A stretch of 64,000 nucleotides of DNA from Serratia sarumanii (lineage in GTDB: Bacteria > Pseudomonadota > Gammaproteobacteria > Enterobacterales > Enterobacteriaceae). The first letter of the stretch is position 1. Every line of letters starts with the position of its first letter. Position numbers and translations under genes: made by a program. This document shows positions 1-12,461 of this stretch, piece by piece. Below the pieces are notes generated by a model, which ran no database searches, was not told the origin of the DNA, and was given only the letters and a program-made list of their open reading frames with translations. Location: contig NZ_CP124750.1 of the NCBI RefSeq assembly GCF_029962605.1, positions 3,410,001 to 3,474,000 of the forward strand. The letters are read 5' to 3'.

Positions 1-1
1 G

Positions 2-2353
2 ATGATAGCCAACATCTCGGACTACCTGGACACCCGCTGGGGCGCCAAGACCGAAAACTACGCCATGTATTACCTCAATGGTCAGGACAACAGCCTCAGC
101 CTGATCACCACCCAGCCGCTCAAAGAGCTGGCTTCGCGCTTTCGGGAAAGCTACCTGACCACCTCGGCGGACGAACGCCGCGCCGAGATGCTGCAGCAGG
201 CCAATATGCTCGACGAGCGCGAGAGCTTTTCCGATCTGCGCAAGCAGCGCTTCCAGAACGCCTATTCGTTCTCGATTCGCACCACTTTCAATCAGCCAGG
301 GCATCTGGCGACGGTGATCGCCTTCGACTTGCCGATCAACGACATCATTCCGGCCAATCTGGCCCGCGCCAATTTCCTGCTGCAGCCGGACGATGTCGAT
401 CTCGACGACAGCACCATCCCGGCGGAAACCGTCCTCGGCACCCATGCGACGATGAGCGGCGGCTGGGTGGAGTTCAGCGCCGCCCTGCCCAATGCGCCGC
501 TGAAGGTGGTGTATCGCGTTTCGGCCATCAATCTGGCCATCGACCTGCTGCGCAACAACATCTGGCTGATCGCGGTCAACTTGCTGCTGCTGGCGCTGTC
601 GATGCTGAGCATCTACTTTATCCGCCGCCAGTACATTCGCCCGAGCGAAAACATGGCGGTGGAACTGGAGGCCGAGCGCGCGCTGAATCAGGAAATCGTC
701 TCCAGCCTGCCTTCCGGCCTGCTGGTCTACAGCTTCGCCAACAATGCGGTGATCGCCAGCAATAAAATCGCCGAGCACCTGTTGCCGCACCTCAGTCTGC
801 AAAAGATCGCCCATATGGCCGAACAGCATCACGGGGTGATCCAGGCGACGGTCAACAACGAGGTGTATGAAATCCGCATCTTCCGCAGCCAGCTGTCGCC
901 GGACACCTACTTGTTCCTGATGCACGATCAGGATAAAGAGGTGATGGTGAACAAGCGGCTGCAGCAGGCACGGCGCGAATACGACAAAAACGTTCAGGCG
1001 CGCAAGCTGATGCTGCACAACCTGGGCATTGAGCTGAATCAGCCGGTACGCCAGATGCACGATCTGGTCGATCGTCTGCACGGCCGGCCGGATGAGGAAC
1101 AGCAGCAGGCGCTGCTGGGCCAGCTGACGGCGGCGTCGGCTTCGGTGCTGGAATTGATCGATAACATCACCCTGCTGACCCGGCTGGAAACCCAGGACTG
1201 GCAACCCTCGCGCGAGCCGTTTAGCCCGACGGCGATGATCGACGAGTTGCTGTTGGAGGCCCTGCCCGCCCTTAATCAGAAGGGGCTGGCGCTGTTCAAG
1301 CATTTCCAGCTGGACGTCGAGCAGAACTATATCGGCGACGCCAACGCGCTGCGCAAGGTGATCTCGCTGCTGGTGCATTACGCCATTATCACCACCGCCT
1401 GCGGCAAGATTTCCCTGGTTGTCGACCATGAGCCAGAGCACCCGGATCGCCTGATTTTCCAAATCAACGACACCGGCTCCGGCATCTCCAACGAAGAGAT
1501 CAGCAACCTCAACTATCCGTTCCTCAGCCAGACGCTGGTGGATCGCTTCAACCACGGTTCCGGCCTCACCTTCTTCCTGTGCAATCAGCTGTGCAAGAAG
1601 CTTAACGGCCAGTTGGACATTCGCAGCAAGGTGGATATCGGCACTCGCTACACCATTCGCGTCGCCATGGAGATGGAGAAAAAAGAGCCGCAGGAGCAGG
1701 AAAAACTGCTCGACGGCGTCACCGCCCTGCTGGACGTCACGTCGGATGAAGTGCGCGGCATCGTGACCCGTCTGCTGCAGGCCTACGGCGCCGACTGCCT
1801 CGTCGCCGACGATCGCGCGGTCAATCGCGATTATGACGTGCTGCTGACCGATAACCCGCAGCGAGCCGATGATTACACCCTGCTGCTGGCGACCGATGAG
1901 CCGGGTTGGCAAGCGCTGGATAAACGCTACATTCGGGTGAACTACAACCTGAACGGCGCATTAATCGACGCCGTGCTGATACTGATCGAACAGCAAATGG
2001 CCGCGCTGGAACAGGAAGAAAGCCCGCTTTCATTGAGTTCAGAAGATATCCAACTCTATGAAAAACAATTGAAATCAAGTGATTACTATGGGCTGTTTGT
2101 CGATACAGTACCCGACGATGTCAAAAAACTGTATACTGAGGCGGGCAGCAGTGATTTCAATGCGCTGTCACAAACCGCACATCGCCTGAAAGGCGTGTTT
2201 GCCATGTTAAATCTGCTTCCCGGCAAGCAGCTGTGCGAATCGTTAGAACAGCGCATCGCAGAAGGTGATGCGCCCGAGATCGAGAATAACATCAGTCAGA
2301 TTGATTTTTTCGTCAGCAGACTGCTGAAGCAAGGTAGCCAACAACATGAATAA
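2..2353 (+). CDS. rcsD: Phosphotransferase RcsD, 5' end outside the window
   Basis: RcsD is the inner-membrane histidine phosphotransfer protein that carries phosphate from RcsC to RcsB. About 783 residues are visible. The family is near 890 residues, so the N-terminus with the first membrane segment lies before base 1, and the Met at the window edge is internal. A hydrophobic segment at about residues 180-205 is the second membrane span. The kinase-like core has no phosphorylatable His in its H-box (NLGIELNQPVRQM), as is normal for RcsD. The C-terminal HPt domain has its His in TAHRLKG at visible residue 727. The gene overlaps rcsB by 8 bases, so the two are translationally coupled. Confidence 0.95.
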   Translation: MIANISDYLDTRWGAKTENYAMYYLNGQDNSLSLITTQPLKELASRFRESYLTTSADERRAEMLQQANMLDERESFSDLRKQRFQNAYSFSIRTTFNQPGHLATVIAFDLPINDIIPANLARANFLLQPDDVDLDDSTIPAETVLGTHATMSGGWVEFSAALPNAPLKVVYRVSAINLAIDLLRNNIWLIAVNLLLLALSMLSIYFIRRQYIRPSENMAVELEAERALNQEIVSSLPSGLLVYSFANNAVIASNKIAEHLLPHLSLQKIAHMAEQHHGVIQATVNNEVYEIRIFRSQLSPDTYLFLMHDQDKEVMVNKRLQQARREYDKNVQARKLMLHNLGIELNQPVRQMHDLVDRLHGRPDEEQQQALLGQLTAASASVLELIDNITLLTRLETQDWQPSREPFSPTAMIDELLLEALPALNQKGLALFKHFQLDVEQNYIGDANALRKVISLLVHYAIITTACGKISLVVDHEPEHPDRLIFQINDTGSGISNEEISNLNYPFLSQTLVDRFNHGSGLTFFLCNQLCKKLNGQLDIRSKVDIGTRYTIRVAMEMEKKEPQEQEKLLDGVTALLDVTSDEVRGIVTRLLQAYGADCLVADDRAVNRDYDVLLTDNPQRADDYTLLLATDEPGWQALDKRYIRVNYNLNGALIDAVLILIEQQMAALEQEESPLSLSSEDIQLYEKQLKSSDYYGLFVDTVPDDVKKLYTEAGSSDFNALSQTAHRLKGVFAMLNLLPGKQLCESLEQRIAEGDAPEIENNISQIDFFVSRLLKQGSQQHE

Positions 2354-2996
2354 CCTGAACGTAATTATTGCTGATGACCATCCTATCGTACTGTTTGGCA
2401 TCCGGAAGTCACTTGAGCAAATTGAATGGGTGAATGTCGTTGGGGAGTTCGAAGACTCAACCGCACTGATCAACAATCTGTCCAAGCTGGACGCCAACGT
2501 GCTGATCACCGATCTGTCGATGCCGGGTGACAAGTATGGCGACGGCATCACGCTGATTAAGTACATCAAGCGTCACTATCCGCAGTTGTCGATCATCGTG
2601 CTGACCATGAACAACAACCCGGCGATCCTGAGCGCGGTATTGGATCTGGATATCGAAGGCATCGTGCTGAAACAAGGCGCGCCTACCGATCTGCCGAAGG
2701 CGCTGGCCGCCCTGCAGAAAGGCAAGAAGTTCACGCCGGAAAGCGTCTCTAAACTGCTGGAGAAGATCAGCGCCAGCGGCTATGGCGACAAACGCCTGTC
2801 GCCGAAAGAGAGCGAAGTGCTGCGCCTGTTCGCCGAAGGTTTCCTGGTGACCGAGATCGCCAAGAAGCTCAACCGCAGCATCAAAACCATCAGCAGCCAG
2901 AAGAAATCGGCGATGATGAAGCTGGGCGTCGAGAACGACATCGCCCTGCTCAACTACCTCTCCTCCGTCAGCATGACGCCGTTGGACAAAGACTAA
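2346..2996 (+). CDS. rcsB: Rcs phosphorelay response regulator RcsB
   Basis: RcsB is a cytoplasmic DNA-binding response regulator that controls capsule, motility and envelope genes. It has 216 residues, the usual length. The receiver domain carries the acidic pair D10/D11 and the phospho-acceptor D56 in LITDLSMP. The C-terminal LuxR-type helix-turn-helix starts near residue 150 (LSPKESEVLRLFAEG). It starts inside the end of rcsD, and the two form one operon. A strong hairpin after the stop separates it from convergent rcsC. Confidence 0.98.
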   Translation: MNNLNVIIADDHPIVLFGIRKSLEQIEWVNVVGEFEDSTALINNLSKLDANVLITDLSMPGDKYGDGITLIKYIKRHYPQLSIIVLTMNNNPAILSAVLDLDIEGIVLKQGAPTDLPKALAALQKGKKFTPESVSKLLEKISASGYGDKRLSPKESEVLRLFAEGFLVTEIAKKLNRSIKTISSQKKSAMMKLGVENDIALLNYLSSVSMTPLDKD

Positions 2997-3022
2997 CGCC
3001 TGACTCACGGCAGGTTAACGCC

Positions 3023-3052
3023 AAACAGGCACGGCATTCGCCGTGCCTGTTT
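3023..3052. terminator. Bidirectional terminator between rcsB and rcsC
   Basis: An inverted repeat of 11-13 bases (AAACAGGCACGGC, loop ATTC, then its complement) lies between the convergent rcsB and rcsC stops. T-rich or A-rich edges on both sides would let it end transcription from either strand. Confidence 0.8.
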
Positions 3053-3057
3053 GCTTT

Positions 3058-5919
3058 TCAAGCCTCGCTGCGGCTGTAGCGCACCTGCTGGCTGTAGTAA
3101 GCCAACGTCTGTTCCAGCGTCTCCAGCGTGACCGGTTTCGACAGGCAATTATCCATACCCGCCTCGAGGCAACGCTGCCTCTCTTCCGCCAGCGCGTTCG
3201 CCGTCACGCCGATCACCGGCGCGCTGAACTGCATCTGCCGCAGCGCCTGCGTCAGACGATAACCGTCCATATTCGGCATATTGACGTCGGTCAGCACAAT
3301 ATCGACGCGATGCTGTTTCAGCACGCCGAGCGCGTCGACGCCGTCGTTGGCGGTCACCACCTGATATCCCAGCGATCCCAGCTGATCGGACAACAGGCGA
3401 CGGTTGATCGGATGATCGTCGACCACCAGCAGATGAATATCGCCGTTGTCCGCCGCGCTGGCCTTGGCGGGCACCGGCAGCTGCACCAGCGCCTCTGCCG
3501 CGCCGCTGCCGACGCCGAACAACCGGTTGAGCAAGGTCAGCGTTTCACGCGGCGTGGAGGTGCTGTGCATCCAATAGCCCGGCCGGGTTTCCTGTGATGG
3601 GCCAATATGCTCGGTGGAGAATTGGATCTGAGCCAGCAGCGGCGCATCCAGCATCAGCGGATGATCGCTGAGCAGCACCTCTCCCGCGGCGGTCTCCTGC
3701 CCGTCATAGCGCTGGATATCGGCGCCGTAGCCGCCCAGGATCGCCATCAGGTAGCTTTCCAGCCGCTGATTGCGGATATCCAGCCACAGCCGACGCCCCT
3801 GCCAGGTATCGCTGGCCTGCGGGATCGGGAACTGGGCGTTAAACAATGGAATGCGAATGCTGAACAAGCTGCCCAGGCCCGGCTCGGACTCGACGGAGAC
3901 GTCGCCGTCCATCAGGTTGACCAATTTCTCGCAGATCGCCAATCCCAGGCCGGTGCCCTGGAAATGACGCTGCACGCCGGTCCCCACCTGGAAGAACGGA
4001 TCGAACAGGCGCGAAATCTCCTTCTCCGGGATGCCGACGCCGGTATCGCGCACGCTGAACTCCAGGTAGCTGCCGCGGCTGCAGACCTGCAGCACGATAC
4101 AGCCGGTATCGGTGAACTTGATGGCGTTGTTCACCAGGTTGGAGAGCACCTGCTGCAGCCGCACCGGATCGCCGAAGATGCGCTCCGGCACGTTCTGTTC
4201 GATAAAGCAGTACAGCCCCAGACGTTTCTTGACCACCAGCGGCAAATAGTTGCCGGCGATATGGGTGATCACCTCCAGACAGGAGAACTCGCGCGGTTCA
4301 ATCTTCAACTGCTCGGACTCGATTTTGGAGAAATCGAGAATGTCGCTGATGATTTTCAGCAGCAGGCCGGAAGAGTTGTTCATCGCATTGACCAGCCGAT
4401 CGACCCCTTGCGGCAACGCCTTGGTTTGCAGCAGATCAAGGTTGCCGATAATGCCGTACAGCGGCGTGCGCAGCTCATGGCTGACGGTGGCCAGGAACAT
4501 CGATTTCGACTGGCTGGCCTGCTCCGCCGCCGCCGCCATCTCCTGCAGCGACTCTTCCATCTTCACGCGCGCGCTGACGTCCACCAACACGCAAATCGCC
4601 ACCTCTTCGTTACGGTAGCGCGAATGGACAAAGCTGATCTGCAGGTTGTTGTTGTTGCTGGTCATCACATCGACGAAATTCGCCTGCTGTTCGCAAATGA
4701 TGCGCGTTATGCGATCGCGATCTTCGTGGGTCAACAGGTTGATGTAGTTGTGCGCCAGTTCGTTACTCAGGATATTGGTGCCGTCGCTGATGCGCAGGAT
4801 ACAGATGCCCACCGGCGCCGAAGCGACGATCTTGCGGTTGAACTGCTCGTGCTCTTCCAGGCGAAACGCGTTGTCCTCCGCCGGCAGGAACATCTTGCGC
4901 TCAAACAGCCACGCCAGCGTGAACAGCACGATGGCCGACAGCAGGTTCAGCAACAGCGCGTTGAGGATCAGCATTTTGAAGCGTTCCACCACGCTTTTCA
5001 CCGGCAGCGCATAGACGATGCTCAGCGAAGAAGGCGGCAGCGCTTTCTTCAGGATCAGGTCGCGGTAATTGTCGACATAACCGAAGTAGGCATGCTCTTC
5101 GGGGTAGCTGTTGAGCGCAGCGGCATAGCGTTCGCCATCCGCCAGGCGCAGCACCGGCTCGTTGTTCTCATCCAGCAGCGTGACGCCGATCGGCAGGTTG
5201 CCGGCGGTAACGAAATCTTCCAGCCGAACGGTTTGCTCGATGCCCAGCAACGCCTCCAGCTTGTTGCCGATATAGAGAGGCGTCAGCACGTACAGATAAC
5301 CGACGTCCGGCCGCTGCGCGCTAGGGCTGATCCAATACAGGTTGTTGTCTTTGTCCAGATTCTTGGCGTTGCGGTATTTCAGAATGCGCTCGTGCAGCGA
5401 CTTCAGCACGTTTTCCCGATTGGCGCTCGCGTTGCCGCCGCCGAACTCCGCCATACACAGGCTGTCGCCGCCGATGAAGAACACCCGGTTGAGATCGTAG
5501 GCCGCCACGAAGTTCTCTTTCCAATACTGGATCAGGCCGCTCAGCGAATCGAGCGAACTGCGGTAGGTGGTGCTCAGCGTGCAGTTGGACTCCGGGTACA
5601 GCGGAAAGAATTGCGGCGGGCTGCCCTTGCCGGGAAACACGCCGCTGAACATGTCCAGGCTGCTGACCGAACCGTTGAGACGGTTCTCCGCCATATACTT
5701 GATGTCGCGGATGATGTCGGCGGAATGGCGGATGTAGCCCTGCGCCTGATCGAAGTTAAGGTTGTAATCCTGCCGGATATCCGACTCTTTCTGATGCAGG
5801 ATATTCAGAATATAAAAGGTGGTGAGCAGCGCTCCCAACGACCACAGCAAAATCGCCAGCACCCGGAACAGATAGCGGGATATCTTCAGCGTAGTTCGAA
5901 AAGAGGCTAAGTATTTCAA
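3058..5919 (-). CDS. rcsC: Hybrid sensor kinase RcsC
   Basis: RcsC is the inner-membrane sensor kinase/phosphatase at the top of the Rcs phosphorelay. It has 953 residues, close to the E. coli protein. Membrane segments at about 20-40 and 315-337 flank a periplasmic domain. A PAS-like linker follows, then the dimerisation/phospho-acceptor motif FLATVSHELRTPLYG with H481. The ATPase domain has glycine boxes (RDTGVGIP, GTGLGLAI), and the C-terminal receiver has phospho-acceptor D878 in VLTDVNMPNMDG. It faces rcsDB from the opposite strand, the standard enterobacterial layout, with its own promoter region between it and gyrA. Confidence 0.98.
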   Translation of the reverse strand: MKYLASFRTTLKISRYLFRVLAILLWSLGALLTTFYILNILHQKESDIRQDYNLNFDQAQGYIRHSADIIRDIKYMAENRLNGSVSSLDMFSGVFPGKGSPPQFFPLYPESNCTLSTTYRSSLDSLSGLIQYWKENFVAAYDLNRVFFIGGDSLCMAEFGGGNASANRENVLKSLHERILKYRNAKNLDKDNNLYWISPSAQRPDVGYLYVLTPLYIGNKLEALLGIEQTVRLEDFVTAGNLPIGVTLLDENNEPVLRLADGERYAAALNSYPEEHAYFGYVDNYRDLILKKALPPSSLSIVYALPVKSVVERFKMLILNALLLNLLSAIVLFTLAWLFERKMFLPAEDNAFRLEEHEQFNRKIVASAPVGICILRISDGTNILSNELAHNYINLLTHEDRDRITRIICEQQANFVDVMTSNNNNLQISFVHSRYRNEEVAICVLVDVSARVKMEESLQEMAAAAEQASQSKSMFLATVSHELRTPLYGIIGNLDLLQTKALPQGVDRLVNAMNNSSGLLLKIISDILDFSKIESEQLKIEPREFSCLEVITHIAGNYLPLVVKKRLGLYCFIEQNVPERIFGDPVRLQQVLSNLVNNAIKFTDTGCIVLQVCSRGSYLEFSVRDTGVGIPEKEISRLFDPFFQVGTGVQRHFQGTGLGLAICEKLVNLMDGDVSVESEPGLGSLFSIRIPLFNAQFPIPQASDTWQGRRLWLDIRNQRLESYLMAILGGYGADIQRYDGQETAAGEVLLSDHPLMLDAPLLAQIQFSTEHIGPSQETRPGYWMHSTSTPRETLTLLNRLFGVGSGAAEALVQLPVPAKASAADNGDIHLLVVDDHPINRRLLSDQLGSLGYQVVTANDGVDALGVLKQHRVDIVLTDVNMPNMDGYRLTQALRQMQFSAPVIGVTANALAEERQRCLEAGMDNCLSKPVTLETLEQTLAYYSQQVRYSRSEA

Positions 5920-6010
5920 TCGGATACCATACGAAAGTCAGTGGCGGTGCACGCATTCGCCGGCGCGGCAGCCGGCGGCTCGGTGCGCCAATTAAACCAT
6001 ATAACTGAAA

Positions 6011-6038
6011 AAGGGCCTAGCATCGCTGCCAGGCCCTT
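6011..6038 (-). terminator. gyrA terminator
   Basis: An 8-base inverted repeat (AAGGGCCT/AGGCCCTT) lies after the gyrA stop on the minus strand. On that strand it runs into TTTTTC, giving a typical intrinsic terminator upstream of rcsC. Confidence 0.8.
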
Positions 6039-6086
6039 CTGTCTCAGTGCATTAGGGTGTCGGCATGCCGACGCCCTCACCCTGCT

Positions 6087-8744
<2,658 letters not shown>

Positions 8745-8902
8745 CTACTAATGATTCATCTGCCCGCTGCCATAGTGGCAAAGGTGTAAAACTATATCAC
8801 AAAGCACGCTTTACGGGAAAATAACCGCCGCTGTTTCACGGAAATTGTGCAGATAAGTGCGCTAAAAACGCATCGGCGCAGACGATGCCGCGCCGGAACA
8901 TG

Positions 8903-8908
8903 TATAAT
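8903..8908 (+). promoter_or_regulatory. Candidate -10 box for ubiG
   Basis: A perfect TATAAT lies 34 bases before the ubiG ATG in the gyrA-ubiG divergent region. A good -35 was not identified. Confidence 0.45.
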
Positions 8909-8941
8909 CCGCGCAACGAGAACAAGGAGCCAGACAAGCCC

Positions 8942-9667
8942 ATGAACGCAGAATCATCCAGCCGAGTGCAAAACGTTGACCACCAGGAAATCGCCAAGTT
9001 CGAGGCCGTCGCCTCCCGCTGGTGGGATCTGGAAGGCGAGTTCAAACCGCTGCACCGCATCAACCCGCTGCGCCTGAACTACATCATGCAGCGCGCCGGC
9101 GGCATTTTTGACAAGCAGGTGCTCGACGTGGGCTGCGGCGGCGGCATTCTGGCGGAAAGCATGGCGCGCGAAGGCGCCAAGGTGACCGGGCTGGACATGG
9201 GCGCGGAGCCGCTGCAGGTCGCGCGGCTGCACGCGCTGGAAAGCGGCATGGACGTCACCTATGTGCAGGAGACGGTGGAAAGCCACGCTCAGGCCAACCC
9301 GCAACGCTACGACGTGGTCACCTGCATGGAGATGCTGGAGCACGTGCCGGATCCGGCCTCGGTGGTGCGCGCCTGCGCCCAGCTGGTGAAACCGGGCGGC
9401 CACGTGTTCTTCTCCACCATCAACCGCAACACCAAAGCCTGGCTGATGGCGGTGATCGGCGCGGAGTACGTGCTGAAGATGGTGCCGCAGGGCACCCACG
9501 ATCATAAGAAGTTCATTCGCCCTTCCGAACTGATCGGCTGGGTCGACGGCACGCCGCTGCGCGAAAAGCACATGATCGGCCTGCATTACAACCCGATCAC
9601 CGATCATTTCAAGCTTGGGCGCAACGTTGACGTGAATTACATGGTGCACACCCAGCACGAAGGTTAA
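8942..9667 (+). CDS. ubiG: Ubiquinone biosynthesis O-methyltransferase
   Basis: UbiG carries out both SAM-dependent O-methylations of ubiquinone biosynthesis. It has 241 residues from the ATG at 8942, which gives the family's MNAES-type N-terminus and follows AAGGAG at 8924-8929. An in-frame upstream ATG at 8885 would add 19 unrelated residues and overlap the TATAAT box, so it is rejected. The class I methyltransferase glycine motif [13 protein letters not shown] and the acidic motif GLDMG are present. It stands alone, divergent from gyrA. Confidence 0.97.
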   Translation: MNAESSSRVQNVDHQEIAKFEAVASRWWDLEGEFKPLHRINPLRLNYIMQRAGGIFDKQVLDVGCGGGILAESMAREGAKVTGLDMGAEPLQVARLHALESGMDVTYVQETVESHAQANPQRYDVVTCMEMLEHVPDPASVVRACAQLVKPGGHVFFSTINRNTKAWLMAVIGAEYVLKMVPQGTHDHKKFIRPSELIGWVDGTPLREKHMIGLHYNPITDHFKLGRNVDVNYMVHTQHEG

Positions 9668-9945
9668 GCGCTGTAAACCGCGCCGGCCCTGCATTACCGG
9701 GGGGCGGCGCCGTTGGCGTATTCGGAAAAATACCTAATTTCCGCGATTTCGCTCAAAATACCCGTTGTAAACAGTTTTTTAGAATATTAAATCAGATCAA
9801 TATGCCGTTTTTTTCTAACGTTTAATAAAGCGCCAAACGATCGATTTTTTCAGTTTTTCAGTAAAATCTGATCGCGCTTATTGACAAGCTTGTCGCGCCA
9901 GTCACGGCGCGCACTGCGAACGGCAAGTTACATTTCACCCCCAAG

Positions 9946-9954
9946 TTATCCACA
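9946..9954 (+). promoter_or_regulatory. DnaA box upstream of nrdA
   Basis: TTATCCACA is a perfect match to the high-affinity DnaA box. DnaA-ATP is known to act at E. coli nrdAB, linking dNTP supply to replication initiation, so the location makes sense. Confidence 0.8.
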
Positions 9955-9994
9955 AATTAGGCCGGTTTTGTTCACTTGCAAACGCCGTTTTTTC

Positions 9995-10040
9995 TCACTA
10001 TCTTGTTACCTCACCGACATACAACCCCTATATATAGTGT
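9995..10040 (+). promoter_or_regulatory. Pair of NrdR-like boxes
   Basis: Two sites related to the NrdR consensus (ACACTATATATAGTGT type) occur: CACTATCTTGTTA from 9996, and CCCCTATATATAGTGT at 10025-10040 with a 10-base palindromic core. Their CTAT cores are 30 bases apart, close to the three-turn spacing expected for NrdR box pairs. NrdR represses nrd operons when dATP is plentiful. Confidence 0.65.
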
Positions 10041-10067
10041 TTACATACTGAGCAGAGCGACTACACT
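10040..10067 (+). promoter_or_regulatory. nrdA promoter candidate
   Basis: TTTACA (10040-10045), a 16-base spacer and TACACT (10062-10067) form a sigma70-like promoter ending 38 bases before the nrdA ATG. The downstream NrdR-like box abuts its -35 element, fitting repression. Confidence 0.5.
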
Positions 10068-10105
10068 TCTGCTTAGGGGCACCATACGGACAGGTAAAAC
10101 ACCAC

Positions 10106-12394
10106 ATGAACCAAAGTCTGCTTGTAACTAAACGCGATGGCCGTAAAGAGCGCATCAATCTCGACAAAATCCACCGGGTCATCGATTGGGCCGCAGAGGG
10201 ATTACACAACGTCTCGGTTTCTCAAGTAGAGTTGCGTTCACACATTCAGTTTTATGACGGCATCAAAACCGCCGACATTCACGAAACCATCATCAAAGCC
10301 GCAGCCGATCTGATCTCCCGCGATGCGCCGGACTATCAGTACCTGGCCGCTCGCCTGGCGATCTTCCACCTGCGTAAAAAGGCTTATGGCCAGTTCGAGC
10401 CGCCGAAGCTGCACGCTCACGTGACGCGCATGGTCGAGATGGGCAAATACGATAAGCATCTGCTGGAAGACTACAGCGCTGAAGAGTTCGAGCAGATGGA
10501 TTCCTTTATCGATCACTGGCGCGACATGAACTTCTCTTATGCCGCCGTCAAGCAGCTGGAAGGCAAGTATCTGGTGCAGAACCGCGTCAGCGGCGAGATC
10601 TACGAAAGCGCCCAGTTCCTGTACATGCTGGTGTCCGCCTGCCTGTTCTCCAACTACCCGCGTGAAACCCGTCTGGACTACGTCAAACGTTTCTACGACG
10701 CGATTTCCACCTTCAAGATTTCGCTGCCTACGCCGATCATGTCCGGCGTGCGCACCCCAACCCGCCAGTTCAGCTCCTGCGTGCTGATCGAGTGCGGCGA
10801 CAGCCTGGATTCCATCAACGCCACCTCCAGCGCCATTGTGAAATACGTTTCGCAGCGCGCCGGCATCGGCATCAACGCCGGCCGCATCCGCGCGCTGGGC
10901 AGCCCGATCCGCGGCGGTGAAGCCTTCCATACCGGCTGTATTCCGTTCTACAAACACTTCCAGACCGCCGTCAAATCCTGCTCGCAGGGCGGCGTGCGCG
11001 GTGGCGCGGCAACGCTGTTCTACCCGATGTGGCACCTGGAAGTGGAAAGCCTGCTGGTGTTGAAAAACAACCGTGGCGTTGAAGGCAACCGCGTGCGTCA
11101 CATGGACTACGGCGTGCAGCTGAACCGCCTGATGTACCAGCGTCTGATCAAGGGCGAAGACATCACCCTGTTCAGCCCGTCCGACGTGCCGGGGCTGTAT
11201 GACGCGTTCTTCGCCGATCAGGACGAATTCGAACGCCTGTATACCCAGTACGAGAAAGACGACAGCATTCGCCAGAAGCGCGTGAAAGCGGTTGAGCTGT
11301 TCTCGCTGATGATGCAAGAGCGCGCCTCTACCGGCCGCATCTACATCCAGAACGTCGACCATTGCAACACCCACAGCCCGTTCGATCCGCAGATCGCGCC
11401 GGTGCGTCAGTCCAACCTGTGCCTGGAAATCGCCCTGCCGACCAAGCCGCTGGAAGACGTTAACGACGAAAACGGCGAGATTGCGCTGTGCACCCTGTCC
11501 GCCTTCAACCTGGGCGCGATCGACAGCCTGGACGATCTGGAAGAGCTGGCGACCCTGGCGGTGCGCTCGCTCGACGCCCTGCTGGATTACCAGGATTATC
11601 CGATCAAGGCCGCGCACCGTGGCGCGATGGGCCGCCGCACCCTGGGCATCGGCGTTATCAACTTCGCCTATTACCTGGCGAAGAACGGCGTGCGCTACTC
11701 CGACGGCAGCGCCAACAACCTGACGCACAAAACGTTCGAAGCCATTCAGTACTACCTGCTGAAAGCCTCCAACCGCCTGGCTCAGGAACAAGGCGCTTGC
11801 CCGTGGTTCAAAGAGACCACTTATTCGCAGGGTATCCTGCCGATCGACACTTACAAGAAAGACCTGGATGCGGTCTGCAGCGAGCCGCTGCACTACGACT
11901 GGGAAACCCTGCGTAAAGAGATCCAGGAAACCGGCCTGCGCAACTCGACCCTGTCTGCGCTGATGCCATCGGAAACCTCTTCGCAGATTTCCAACGCCAC
12001 CAACGGCATCGAGCCGCCGCGCGGCCACATCAGCATCAAGGCGTCGAAAGACGGCATCCTGCGCCAGGTGGTGCCGGAGTATGAGCGTCTGAAAGACAAC
12101 TACGAGCTGCTGTGGGAAATGCCAAGCAACGACGGCTATCTGCAGTTGGTGGGGCTGATGCAGAAATTCATCGACCAGTCGATTTCGGCCAACACCAATT
12201 ACGATCCGACCCGCTTCCCGGGCGGCAAGGTGCCGATGAAGCAGCTGTTGAAAGACCTGCTCACCACCTACAAGTTCGGCGTGAAAACGCTGTACTACCA
12301 AAACACCCGCGACGGTGCGGAAGACGCCCAGGAAGATTTGCAGCCTGCCAAGGCCGGCGATGACGACTGCGAAAGCGGCGCCTGCAAGATCTAA
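10106..12394 (+). CDS. nrdA: Class Ia ribonucleoside-diphosphate reductase alpha subunit
   Basis: NrdA is the catalytic subunit of aerobic ribonucleotide reductase, which reduces NDPs to dNDPs. It has 762 residues, near-identical in length to E. coli. The N-terminal ATP cone (LVTKRDGRKERI) gives dATP feedback control. C225 lies in SSCVLIEC; the thiyl-radical cysteine motif SNLCLEI and its partner IALCTLSAFN follow. The C-terminal pair in CESGAC re-reduces the active site. It is the first gene of nrdA-nrdB-yfaE. Confidence 0.99.
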   Translation: MNQSLLVTKRDGRKERINLDKIHRVIDWAAEGLHNVSVSQVELRSHIQFYDGIKTADIHETIIKAAADLISRDAPDYQYLAARLAIFHLRKKAYGQFEPPKLHAHVTRMVEMGKYDKHLLEDYSAEEFEQMDSFIDHWRDMNFSYAAVKQLEGKYLVQNRVSGEIYESAQFLYMLVSACLFSNYPRETRLDYVKRFYDAISTFKISLPTPIMSGVRTPTRQFSSCVLIECGDSLDSINATSSAIVKYVSQRAGIGINAGRIRALGSPIRGGEAFHTGCIPFYKHFQTAVKSCSQGGVRGGAATLFYPMWHLEVESLLVLKNNRGVEGNRVRHMDYGVQLNRLMYQRLIKGEDITLFSPSDVPGLYDAFFADQDEFERLYTQYEKDDSIRQKRVKAVELFSLMMQERASTGRIYIQNVDHCNTHSPFDPQIAPVRQSNLCLEIALPTKPLEDVNDENGEIALCTLSAFNLGAIDSLDDLEELATLAVRSLDALLDYQDYPIKAAHRGAMGRRTLGIGVINFAYYLAKNGVRYSDGSANNLTHKTFEAIQYYLLKASNRLAQEQGACPWFKETTYSQGILPIDTYKKDLDAVCSEPLHYDWETLRKEIQETGLRNSTLSALMPSETSSQISNATNGIEPPRGHISIKASKDGILRQVVPEYERLKDNYELLWEMPSNDGYLQLVGLMQKFIDQSISANTNYDPTRFPGGKVPMKQLLKDLLTTYKFGVKTLYYQNTRDGAEDAQEDLQPAKAGDDDCESGACKI

Positions 12395-12407
12395 AGTTTG
12401 ACCTAGC

Positions 12408-12430
12408 GGGCCGGAATTTTCCGGCCCCTT
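12408..12430 (+). terminator. Hairpin between nrdA and nrdB
   Basis: GGGCCGG, a 6-base loop and CCGGCCC lie in the 67-base gap, followed by CTTCATTT. The T tract is poor, so it more likely acts as a partial terminator or mRNA stabiliser that sets the nrdA:nrdB ratio than as a full stop. Confidence 0.55.
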
Positions 12431-12461
12431 CATTTAGCCACGTTACGATGGATTCAGGCTT

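Larger units (their letters stand above)
9668..10105. other. AT-rich intergenic control region before nrdA
   Basis: This 438-base gap separates ubiG from nrdA. It is rich in T and A tracts (9720-9860) and holds no credible gene. The half next to nrdA carries a DnaA box, two NrdR-like boxes and a promoter, listed separately. E. coli has the yfaL autotransporter gene at this position; it is absent here. Confidence 0.7.

Noticed and set aside
3607..5910. 767-codon plus-strand frame opposite rcsC
   Set aside because: Long shadow frame typical of high-GC genes; low-complexity Arg/Gln/His-rich product, while the minus strand encodes full-length RcsC.
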